A stretch of DNA of 5,942 nucleotides from an uncultured Porphyromonadaceae bacterium (GTDB lineage Bacteria > Bacteroidota > Bacteroidia > Bacteroidales > Muribaculaceae): assembly GCA_905193395.1 (NCBI GenBank), contig CAJJOO010000105.1, positions 1 to 5,942 of the forward strand. Reading direction: 5' to 3'. The number at the start of each line of letters is the position of its first letter. The stretch's first letter is position 1. Shown here piece by piece: positions 1 through 5,903 of the stretch. The position numbers and the translations under genes were made by a program. Under the pieces are notes generated by a model. That model was not told the DNA's origin and made no database searches. It saw only the letters and a list, made by a program, of their open reading frames with translations.

Positions 1-540
1 TTCTACGGCGCGCAGTACCGCGGGATACTGAAAAACCTCACCGGAGGCTTCTATCTGAGCGGCAGCGTCGATATGCGTTCGGCCGACATGCCGCGCTTTT
101 TGCTGACAGCCGCTATTGATGCCACTTCGGGCAATGCCGCCGGGGCTCTCGAAGCCCTTTCCGCCCTGGCCACGCAGCAAGGTCTGCCCGTTTCGGCTGT
201 TGCCGGAGGCTGTGCGCTTGACTTGCCCGGCGTCTGCTCGGTAAAGGCTTCGGTGAAGGGCGACGAGGTGCTTGTAACGGCCGACGGCGGACTGAAACGT
301 GATGCCGGCGCCGCCGTCAGCCTGCCCGACGGCTGTCTGTTCTATGTCTCCTGCGACATCACGTCCGAGAACATGGCGGCACTGAATATTCACGGCTTCG
401 AATCGGGAGTGAACGCCACCATGACCGTTTTCGAAACCCATGCCGAGGCCGAAGCCCGCTTCGACGGCGACGGCGGTTTCCTCCGCCAACTGGCCTCCCT
501 GCTGCTGGCTCTCGAAGTCCCGACCTATGGCGTCCTGTGA
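1..540 (+). CDS. C-terminal part of an unrecognised envelope-type protein (possibly DUF4836-like), 5' end outside window
   Basis: The frame is open from base 1 to a TGA at 538-540, giving 179 visible residues. The gene is therefore cut by the window edge, and the ATG at 73 is just an internal Met. The start, and any signal peptide or lipobox, cannot be seen. The visible part has no transmembrane segment. It is rich in Ala and Gly, with alternating hydrophobic stretches (for example FLLTAAID and CLFYVSCDI) that suggest beta strands, and it ends in a hydrophobic helix-like tail (FLRQLASLLLALEV). No catalytic motif is visible. The phrasing of the first 45 residues (LKNLTGGFYLSGS, then MPRFLLTAAID) loosely recalls the DUF4836 family of Bacteroidales cell-envelope proteins. 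This is a memory-based impression, not a match. It overlaps the following ABC ATPase gene by 14 bases, so it is probably the substrate-facing or accessory partner of that transporter. I am confident it is a gene, but not of its family. Confidence 0.72.
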   Translation, partial: FYGAQYRGILKNLTGGFYLSGSVDMRSADMPRFLLTAAIDATSGNAAGALEALSALATQQGLPVSAVAGGCALDLPGVCSVKASVKGDEVLVTADGGLKRDAGAAVSLPDGCLFYVSCDITSENMAALNIHGFESGVNATMTVFETHAEAEARFDGDGGFLRQLASLLLALEVPTYGVL

Positions 541-1210
541 TATTACGCGGATTGAACGCATCGCGCTCGGCGGTGTGCTTCCGCAGGTGTTCGAGGCCGA
601 ACGCGACGAACCGCGTTTCGCCTCGTCGCAGGTGATGCTGGCCGACCTCGTTTTCGAGCGCGGCCGCACTTACAGCATCAATGCCGTATCGGGCGCGGGC
701 AAGACCTCACTCTGCTCCTTCCTCTACGGCGTGCGCACCGACTATATCGGCTCAATCACATTTGACGGGCGCGATATACGCTCGTTCGGCATCCCGCAAT
801 GGTGTGCCCTGCGCTGCCGCAACCTGGCATATCTGCCACAGGAACTGGTGCTTTTTCCAACGCTCACGGCCATGGAGAACGTGCTGCTGAAAAACCGCCT
901 CACCGATTTCCATACCGAGGCTGAAATCCGCGATATGTTCGCGCGGCTGGAGATTGACAACCGCGCCGACGTCCCCGCCGGGCGCCTATCCGCCGGGCAG
1001 CGCCAGCGCGTGGCCATAATCCGCGCCCTGTGCCAGCCTTTCGACTTCATTCTCCTTGACGAGCCTGTGAGCCATCTCGACGCCGTGAACAACGGTCTAT
1101 GCGCCGCGCTTGTAGCCGAGACAGCATCGGCTCTCGGCGCCGGAGTAATTTTTACCTCCGTCGGCAATCCCCTTCACATCGATACACCACTGATTCCCCT
1201 CACGCTATGA
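527..1210 (+). CDS. ABC transporter ATP-binding protein, LolD/MacB-like size, with divergent Walker A and H-loop
   Basis: This 227-residue cytoplasmic ATPase would power the permease encoded next. I chose the ATG at 527 because it gives a normal ABC N-terminus with a short overlap. The longer open frame back to 440 lies wholly inside the upstream gene. Motifs in order are Walker A around 53-60 (AVSGAGKT), Q-loop Gln105 (LPQE), signature LSAGQ at 154-158 followed by RQRVAIIRAL, Walker B FILLDEP at 174-180 with catalytic Glu179, and the D-loop SHLD at 182-185. There are two departures from the family norm. The first Walker A glycine is Ala53, and the H-loop position reads TS (Thr210-Ser211) where TH is usual. 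The chain stops soon after, at residue 227, with little C-terminal extension. The stop overlaps the next start as ATGA. Lys59, Glu179 and the signature are intact, so ATP binding and probably hydrolysis are expected. The substrate is unknown. I have the unverified impression that the TS form recurs in Bacteroidales homologues. Confidence 0.92.
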   Translation: MASCDITRIERIALGGVLPQVFEAERDEPRFASSQVMLADLVFERGRTYSINAVSGAGKTSLCSFLYGVRTDYIGSITFDGRDIRSFGIPQWCALRCRNLAYLPQELVLFPTLTAMENVLLKNRLTDFHTEAEIRDMFARLEIDNRADVPAGRLSAGQRQRVAIIRALCQPFDFILLDEPVSHLDAVNNGLCAALVAETASALGAGVIFTSVGNPLHIDTPLIPLTL

Positions 1211-2385
1211 TCTGGAAACTGCTCAGACAGAATGTCAGCACCCGGCAACTGGCCGGATATGCCGTCGCGACCCTCGCCGGCCTGGTGATTGTGATGGTGG
1301 CGGTGAAATTCTATGCCGATCTCAGTCCGGCCCTGTCCGGCAACGCTGCCACCGGCGAGCCGCGCAACATGATAATATCCAAACCCGTGGGCCTCGGCAA
1401 CACCCTCTCGGGCAGCGCCCCGGCATTCTCCGATGCCGAAATGCGGGAGATTGCGGCGCAGTTCTGGTGTGATTCGGTGGTGGCCTTTACGGCAGCCGAT
1501 TTCGGCGTATGGGCGGCCGTGGATATGGGCGGGCGGACGATGTCCACGGCTCTGTTCTTCGAGTCCGTGCCCGACGCTCTGGCCGGTGTCGACCCGTCTC
1601 TGTGGCGCTTCGATCCCGATTATCCCGTGATACCCATAATGATTTCCCGCGACTATCTGGCGCTCTACAACTTCGGCTTTGCCGCCGGAGGCCGCATGCC
1701 CGTTGTGAGCGAGAAGATTATCCGCAATATCCCCTTGCAGATTACCGTCAGCGGTCCGGGCGGTTACACCGTACTGCCGGGCCGCATCGTGGGCTTCTCA
1801 TCCTGGCTCAACACCATTGCCGTGCCACAGGCGTTCATGGACTGGGCTCACAACCGTTTCGGCACCGGGAGCACCCCGCAACCATCGCGGCTTATCGTGG
1901 TGGTCGGCGACCCCGGTAATCCGGCTGTCGATGCCTTTATGGCCGACCACGGATACGAAATTGCAGGGGCTCCGGACACGGGCGGCCGCGCAGCCTTCTT
2001 TCTGCGGCTCATCGCCTCGGCGGTCGGCGCTGTCGGTTCGGTGATAGTGATTCTGGCCCTCGGCATCCTGGTTCTGGGCATCAACCTGCTGATTACGCGC
2101 AACCGTGCTACTATTAGCGGTCTGCTGCTGCTGGGTTACACCCCGCGGCGCATCTCGCGCGGCTATATCATTATGGTATGTGCCGTCAACGGCGCCGTGT
2201 TTGTCCTTGCCGCAGTCACGGCCCTGCTGCTGTCGACGCTATGGCATCCTGCCCTCGAGGCCCTCGGCGCTGAGCCGTCGGGCGTGTGGAATCCCCTTGC
2301 CGCCGGCCTGGCGCTGACGCTGGCCATAACCGCCCTGAACTGCATCACCATACGCCGCCGCGTCACTGCCTGCTTCCGGGACTGA
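1207..2385 (+). CDS. FtsX/LolC-type ABC transporter permease
   Basis: This is a 392-residue inner-membrane permease. The start is the ATG at 1207, which overlaps the ATPase stop (ATGA). The open frame continues upstream to 1099, but only as a shadow of the ATPase gene. The topology is typical of the FtsX/LolC/MacB group. There is one N-terminal transmembrane helix at about 15-33, a periplasmic domain at about 37-260, and three C-terminal helices at about 272-296, 320-345 and 362-382. The turn after helix 2 carries LLLLGYTPRRI (306-316), which matches the conserved 'LxxLGaxxxxI' coupling segment of the FtsX domain. At 392 residues it is close to LolC/LolE in length. Permeases of this fold usually dimerise and move lipoproteins, peptides or other envelope substrates without passing them through a channel. 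With only one permease visible, a homodimer with two ATPase copies is the simplest model. The substrate is not deducible. The gene is followed by a probable terminator at 2405-2458, so it is likely the last of its operon. Confidence 0.88.
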   Translation: MIWKLLRQNVSTRQLAGYAVATLAGLVIVMVAVKFYADLSPALSGNAATGEPRNMIISKPVGLGNTLSGSAPAFSDAEMREIAAQFWCDSVVAFTAADFGVWAAVDMGGRTMSTALFFESVPDALAGVDPSLWRFDPDYPVIPIMISRDYLALYNFGFAAGGRMPVVSEKIIRNIPLQITVSGPGGYTVLPGRIVGFSSWLNTIAVPQAFMDWAHNRFGTGSTPQPSRLIVVVGDPGNPAVDAFMADHGYEIAGAPDTGGRAAFFLRLIASAVGAVGSVIVILALGILVLGINLLITRNRATISGLLLLGYTPRRISRGYIIMVCAVNGAVFVLAAVTALLLSTLWHPALEALGAEPSGVWNPLAAGLALTLAITALNCITIRRRVTACFRD

Positions 2386-2404
2386 TACCAAACAAATGTT
2401 AACG

Positions 2405-2458
2405 TGAGGAGTTTTAATTAACTTAAAATCGTTAAAAGTTAATTTATGCCTCATTTTT
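2405..2458 (+). terminator. Probable rho-independent terminator of the ABC operon
   Basis: Starting 19 bases after the permease stop, TGAGG (2405-2409) pairs with CCTCA (2449-2453). Inside it AATTAACTT (2416-2424) pairs perfectly with AAGTTAATT (2436-2444) around an 11-base loop, with an internal loop between the two stems. TTTTT (2454-2458) follows directly. The stem is AT-rich, which weakens it, but the GC-containing closing stem lies right against the T-run. No folding energy was calculated. Confidence 0.6.
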
Positions 2459-2468
2459 AAAGTTAATT
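2416..2468 (+). repeat. Three copies of AAGTTAATT, one inverted, next to the susC promoter
   Basis: The 9-mer AAGTTAATT is present as an inverted copy at 2416-2424 and as direct copies at 2436-2444 and 2460-2468. The direct copies share AAAGTTAATT and start 24 bp apart. The last copy ends one base before the TTG of the predicted promoter. The first two also form the inner terminator stem. They could be regulator-binding sites or an AT-rich upstream promoter element. The repeats are seen directly, while the function is inferred. Confidence 0.45.
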
Positions 2469-2469
2469 A

Positions 2470-2502
2470 TTGGTAAGATTGAAAAAAAATGCCTTACTTT
2501 GC
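2470..2502 (+). promoter_or_regulatory. Bacteroidetes-type promoter for the susC-susD operon
   Basis: TTG at 2470-2472 is followed after 21 bases by TTACTTTGC (2494-2502). This fits the Bacteroidetes primary sigma-factor consensus of a -33 TTG and a -7 TAnnTTTG box, except for T instead of A at the second base of the box. An A8 tract fills part of the spacer. Transcription would start near 2505-2509, leaving a leader of about 245 nt before susC. No other pair of boxes with acceptable spacing was found between 2386 and 2752. Confidence 0.6.
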
Positions 2503-2514
2503 CTTGTCAACCCG

Positions 2515-2531
2515 TGCCCGGGCAACCGGTT
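2515..2531. promoter_or_regulatory. Adjoining perfect palindromes at the predicted transcription start
   Basis: TGCCCGGGCA (2515-2524) is a 10-bp perfect palindrome and AACCGGTT (2524-2531) is an 8-bp one sharing a base with it. They form a GC-rich island in an AT-rich spacer, roughly 8 to 25 bases after the predicted start of transcription. This position would suit a repressor operator or the 5' structure of the leader RNA. The symmetry is seen directly. The role is a guess. Confidence 0.3.
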
Positions 2532-2596
2532 TCGGTGTTGCGTTTGTGATTAGAATTAGTTAGTGAGTGCAACAAGCCGTTGAAAAACTGGAAAAT

Positions 2597-2680
2597 ATGC
2601 TTTATGCCGTAAGAAAATCGGTGACTTGCCGCCGGATGGATGCCTGTGGTTTCCACCCGTCAGCGGATTATATTTTTTGA
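2597..2680 (+). CDS. Possible 27-residue leader peptide ORF upstream of susC
   Basis: ATG at 2597 opens 27 codons ending in TGA at 2678-2680. The upstream bases TTGAAAAACTGGAAAAT are A-rich, as is usual for Bacteroidales starts. The peptide begins MLYAVRKS and ends ADYIF. It has three basic residues close together in TCRR and no signal-peptide character. The ORF spans the whole leader hairpin at 2629-2666, and its stop overlaps the end of the T-run, so ribosomes on it would melt the hairpin. ORFs this short occur often by chance, so I treat it as a candidate only. There is no run of one amino acid's codons of the kind seen in classical attenuators. Confidence 0.2.
   Translation: MLYAVRKSVTCRRMDACGFHPSADYIF
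2629..2678 (+). terminator. Terminator-like hairpin with T-run inside the susC leader (candidate attenuator)
   Basis: CCGC (2629-2632) pairs with GCGG (2663-2666). GATGG (2635-2639) pairs with CCGTC (2657-2661) with one G-U pair, and GTGG (2646-2649) pairs with CCAC (2653-2656) around a TTT loop. In all this is 13 pairs interrupted by small internal loops. ATTATA and then TTTTTT (2673-2678) follow. It lies after the promoter and 74 bases before the susC start, so termination here would prevent susC expression. The six-base gap between stem and T-run and the internal bulge make it weaker than a textbook terminator. It could instead be an RNA-protein binding structure. Confidence 0.4.
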
Positions 2681-2752
2681 CCTCTGCCCTCACCTTAAAT
2701 CGAAAATAAATTAATTGAGATTATACATTTACTAACTTAAAAACCTATCTGC

Positions 2753-5700
2753 ATGCAGAACATTTGCTTACAAATGACACGGAAAGCACTTCTGGCACTC
2801 ACTCTGGTGGTTGCCTGCGCGTTCCCGGCATTAGCACAGAAAATCACAGTCACAGGTACTGTGTACGAGCCCGAAGGCGAGCCTGCCATCGGCGCAAGTG
2901 TGGTGGTGCAAGGCCAGACCATGGGTGTGACTACCGACATCGACGGTGTCTATACCATCCAGACCGAGGCCAATGCCACACTCGTGTTCTCCTACATCGG
3001 TTGCGACACACAGGTTATTCCCGTTGAGGGTCGCACCAATATCGACGTCCACTTCACCACCAACTCGGTGCTCCTGAAAGACGTCGTTGCCATCGGTTAC
3101 GGTACTGTCAAGAAGTCCGACGCCACCGGTTCGGTTTCGGTGGTGAAACCCGATGAAATCGAAGCCGGTCTGGCAACCTCCACCCAGGACCTGCTGGTGG
3201 GCGCTTCACCCGGTGTGATTGTAACAACCGACGGCGGTAACCCCACCGGCGGCGCCACAATCCGTATCCGCGGCGGCTCCTCGCTGTCGGCTTCTAACGA
3301 CCCCCTTATCGTCATCGACGGTGTTCCCCAGACCAACCAGAACCAGGGTGGCGGCATGAACGCCCTCACAATGGTCAACCCCCAGAACATCGAGAGCATG
3401 ACCATCCTGAAAGACGCTTCGGCAACCGCCATCTACGGTTCGCGCGCATCCAACGGTGTGATTATCATCACCACCAAGCGCGGCCAGAGCGGTCGTCCCC
3501 AGGTTAGTTTCTCGGCCAACTTCACCGTCAACACCGCCCGCAAGACCCTCGACATGATGAGCGGTTCCGAATTCGCCGAATTCGTCCGCAATAACCTCGG
3601 CGAGAGCAGCATCGCACAACTCGGTTTCACCGGTGCCGACGGCAAGAACGTAATCTACAACACCGACTGGCAGAAGGAAGTGCTCCGCACATCATTCTCC
3701 CACGACTACAACCTGAGTGTAGGCGGCCAGGCCGGCGTGCTTCCCTACCGTGTATCGGCTTCGTTCATGCAGAACAACGGTATCCTCCGTACCTCCGGCA
3801 TGGACCGCACGACTGTAAGTTTCAACCTTACTCCCAAATTCTTTGACAATCACCTGAGCGTAAACGCCCAGGCAATGGGTACATACGCCCGCACCAAGAA
3901 CGGCGACACCGGTGCCGTCGGCGGTGCAGTGGCCTACGACCCCACCAAGCCCGTCTACAGCAACATTCCCGTGGGCAACTCCGGCCGTTATCTCTACAAC
4001 GGTTTCTACAACTACGCCCCCGGCGGTCTGAACGATCGTAACTCGGCCATCAACCCCGTTCAGTTGCTTGATGACGTGAACAGCGAGAACCGCACATATT
4101 CTTCCAGCGGTAACCTGCAACTCGACTACTCGCTCCATTTCCTGCCCGAACTTCACCTGAACCTGAACCTCGGCTACCAGGTATCGCGCAACGAATGCCG
4201 CAGTCTCACCGCCGCCAACTCGCTGCAGGCATGGCGCAACACTCAGTTGCTCTCCCTGCCCGGCTATCCCTCGGCCGGCGGTGCTGAAACCCGCTACGAC
4301 TGGCACGAAGTTCAGCGCAACACCATGCTCGACTTCTATGCCAACTATAAGAAGGACTTCGAGGCCATCAAATCGAACATCGACGTTACTGCCGGTTATT
4401 CCTGGCAGCGTTTCTCCTATTTCGGCCACTCCTACACCCACGTGAACTCGGCCGGCTGGGAAAGCCTCACATATAATAATGGCGTTTACTCGATGCCCGA
4501 AGGCAGCGACAAGGTTATCGGCGTGCGCGTCGGCGATATCAACCGCTGGGCCGCTCCCGTTCAGTTGCTCTCGTTCTTCGGCCGTCTGAACTATATCTTC
4601 GATGACACCTATCTGCTCACCGTCACCCTGCGCGACGATGCCTCCTCGCGTTTCAGCAAGGACACCCGCTGGGGCCTGTTCCCCGCCGTGGCCCTGGGCT
4701 GGAAGATCAGCAACCTGCCCGTATTCAAGGACAGCAATGTGCTCAACGAATGGAAACTCCGCATGGGCTGGGGCCAGACCGGCCAGCAGGACATCGGTTC
4801 CTACTTCCCCTATCTGCCCGTCTACACCTCGTCCAGCAACCAGTACTTCATGTATCCCGGCTACGGACCTAAGGGCCAGACCCAATGGATCAACCCCCTC
4901 TATCCCCAGCCTTACGACTCGAACATCAAGTGGGAGACCACAACCACATGGAACGTGGGCTTCGACCTGGCATTCCTGAACAACCGCATCACTGCCAGCA
5001 TCGAATGGTATCTGCGCGACACCAAGGACCTGCTTGCCTATACTCCCGCCATCGGTCTGCAGACCTCCGATTATCTGACCACCAACATCGGCTCGCTCCG
5101 CAACACCGGTGTTGAATTCAGCATCAACGCCAAGCCCGTCGTCACCAGCGACTTCACCTGGAACACCGGCTTCAACCTCACCTACAACCGCAACAAGATC
5201 ACCAAACTGAACGACGGCAAGCCCATGGCTGCCGGCGGCCGCGGCATCCCCGGCGGCGGTATCGGCGGTGACCTCCAGTGGTTCATCCAGGGCGAGGCTG
5301 CTTACACCTACCGTGTATACCAGCAGGTATACGACGCATCCGGCAACCCCGTTCCCGGCCAGTATGTTGACCAGAACGCCGATGGCAAGATCGACCAGGA
5401 GGACCTCATCATGTTCCACTCGCCCGATCCCAAGTTCACCCTCAACTGGACCAACAACATCAACTACAAGAACTGGGACTTCGGTATCAGCCTGCGCGCC
5501 AACATCGGCAACTGGGTCTACAACGCACCCCGCCGCGTCCGCACCAACCTCGGTACTGTTGACCAGTACGGTCTCAACAACCTGATGAGAAATGAATTCA
5601 TCTTCCCGTCGGCCGACAACAACCTGCCTCTGAGCGACTATTTCGTAGAGAACGCCTCGTTCATCCGCTGCGAGAACATCACCGTCGGATACACATTCGA

Positions 5701-5866
5701 CAACCTTCTGCGCGAAAAACTGCGTCTCCGCGTCTACGGTGCATGCCAGAACCCGTTTGTCATCACCAAATACAAGGGTGTCGATCCCGAAGTGTTCGAC
5801 GGACGTGACGACAATGTCTATCCCCGTCCTGTCACCTTCACCCTGGGTCTCATTGCCAATTTCTAA
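2753..5866 (+). CDS. SusC/RagA family TonB-linked outer-membrane receptor
   Basis: This 1037-residue protein forms a TonB-dependent outer-membrane barrel that imports a ligand, usually an oligosaccharide or peptide, captured with its SusD partner. Residues 1-28 are a signal peptide: RK at 10-11, a hydrophobic core at 12-24, and a cleavage site after ALA28 before Gln. Residues 31-104 are the carboxypeptidase-regulatory-like beta domain (GTVYEPEGEPAIGASV, then GVTTDIDGVYTI). The plug starts at about 110 with VVAIGYGTVKKSDATGSVS and ends near 244. It includes the SusC signature region with LIVIDGVP, NIESMTILKDASATAIYGS and NGVIIITTKRG. The barrel fills about 250-1037 and ends in a terminal strand with Phe1037. 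Residues 873-884 (DQNADGKIDQED) form a calcium-loop pattern common in this family. The ATG at 2753 follows an A-rich leader (AACTTAAAAACC). The ATG at 2774 (Met8) would also give a good signal peptide. Length is normal and no frame break is seen. Ligand specificity cannot be read from the sequence. Confidence 0.97.
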   Translation: MQNICLQMTRKALLALTLVVACAFPALAQKITVTGTVYEPEGEPAIGASVVVQGQTMGVTTDIDGVYTIQTEANATLVFSYIGCDTQVIPVEGRTNIDVHFTTNSVLLKDVVAIGYGTVKKSDATGSVSVVKPDEIEAGLATSTQDLLVGASPGVIVTTDGGNPTGGATIRIRGGSSLSASNDPLIVIDGVPQTNQNQGGGMNALTMVNPQNIESMTILKDASATAIYGSRASNGVIIITTKRGQSGRPQVSFSANFTVNTARKTLDMMSGSEFAEFVRNNLGESSIAQLGFTGADGKNVIYNTDWQKEVLRTSFSHDYNLSVGGQAGVLPYRVSASFMQNNGILRTSGMDRTTVSFNLTPKFFDNHLSVNAQAMGTYARTKNGDTGAVGGAVAYDPTKPVYSNIPVGNSGRYLYNGFYNYAPGGLNDRNSAINPVQLLDDVNSENRTYSSSGNLQLDYSLHFLPELHLNLNLGYQVSRNECRSLTAANSLQAWRNTQLLSLPGYPSAGGAETRYDWHEVQRNTMLDFYANYKKDFEAIKSNIDVTAGYSWQRFSYFGHSYTHVNSAGWESLTYNNGVYSMPEGSDKVIGVRVGDINRWAAPVQLLSFFGRLNYIFDDTYLLTVTLRDDASSRFSKDTRWGLFPAVALGWKISNLPVFKDSNVLNEWKLRMGWGQTGQQDIGSYFPYLPVYTSSSNQYFMYPGYGPKGQTQWINPLYPQPYDSNIKWETTTTWNVGFDLAFLNNRITASIEWYLRDTKDLLAYTPAIGLQTSDYLTTNIGSLRNTGVEFSINAKPVVTSDFTWNTGFNLTYNRNKITKLNDGKPMAAGGRGIPGGGIGGDLQWFIQGEAAYTYRVYQQVYDASGNPVPGQYVDQNADGKIDQEDLIMFHSPDPKFTLNWTNNINYKNWDFGISLRANIGNWVYNAPRRVRTNLGTVDQYGLNNLMRNEFIFPSADNNLPLSDYFVENASFIRCENITVGYTFDNLLREKLRLRVYGACQNPFVITKYKGVDPEVFDGRDDNVYPRPVTFTLGLIANF

Positions 5867-5903
5867 AAGTTTAACCCACCCTTCAATTCAGGATTAATTC
5901 ATT

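Larger units (their letters stand above)
2506..2752 (+). ncRNA. Long structured 5' leader of the susC mRNA, possibly also a short terminated RNA of about 170 nt
   Basis: About 245 nt separate the predicted transcription start from the susC start codon, far more than translation needs. The leader contains GCAAC (2522-2526), GTTGC (2537-2541) and a second GCAAC (2569-2573), so GTTGC can pair either way. It also has a TTAG repeat cluster at 2550-2563, a hairpin with a T-run at 2629-2678, and an AT-rich unstructured stretch from 2697 to the start codon. If termination occurs at the T-run, the product would be an RNA of about 170 nt. Known riboswitch cores were not recognised. The start coordinate is approximate and depends on the promoter call. 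Confidence 0.4.

Noticed and set aside
440..526. N-terminal extension of the ABC ATPase to the ATG at 440
   Set aside because: The extra 29 residues lie inside the upstream coding frame, have shadow-like composition (Pro, Ser, Ala, Trp, Cys) and do not fit an ABC N-terminus. The ATG at 527 does.
742..1167. Minus-strand open frame of 141 codons opposite the ABC ATPase
   Set aside because: It is rich in Arg, Ser and Ala as expected for an antisense shadow, and it overlaps a gene with all the ABC motifs.
1099..1206. N-terminal extension of the permease to the ATG at 1099
   Set aside because: The extra 36 residues are Arg/Ser-rich shadow sequence of the ATPase gene. The ATG at 1207 gives the coupled ATGA overlap and a normal first transmembrane helix.
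2550..2563. Three TTAG motifs in the leader (2550, 2556, 2560)
   Set aside because: They are four-base repeats with irregular spacing in AT-rich DNA. Without conservation data they are indistinguishable from chance.
2715..2731. Second promoter close to susC, with TTG at 2715 and TACATTTA at 2724-2731
   Set aside because: The box is a fair -7 match, but only six bases separate it from the TTG, and no TTG lies about 20 bases upstream. The spacing does not fit a Bacteroidetes promoter.
5225..5272. Gly-rich stretch in SusC (residues 825-840) as a possible insertion or repeat expansion
   Set aside because: It is short, stays in frame, has codon use like the rest of the gene and sits where barrel loops commonly vary. 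Nothing marks it as acquired.
3692..5419. 575-codon open frame on the minus strand inside susC
   Set aside because: It is in codon register with susC, so it stays open simply because susC avoids TTA, CTA and TCA codons over this stretch. The translation is low-complexity (rich in Val, Ala, Gly) with no recognisable domain, and the susC frame is unmistakable.
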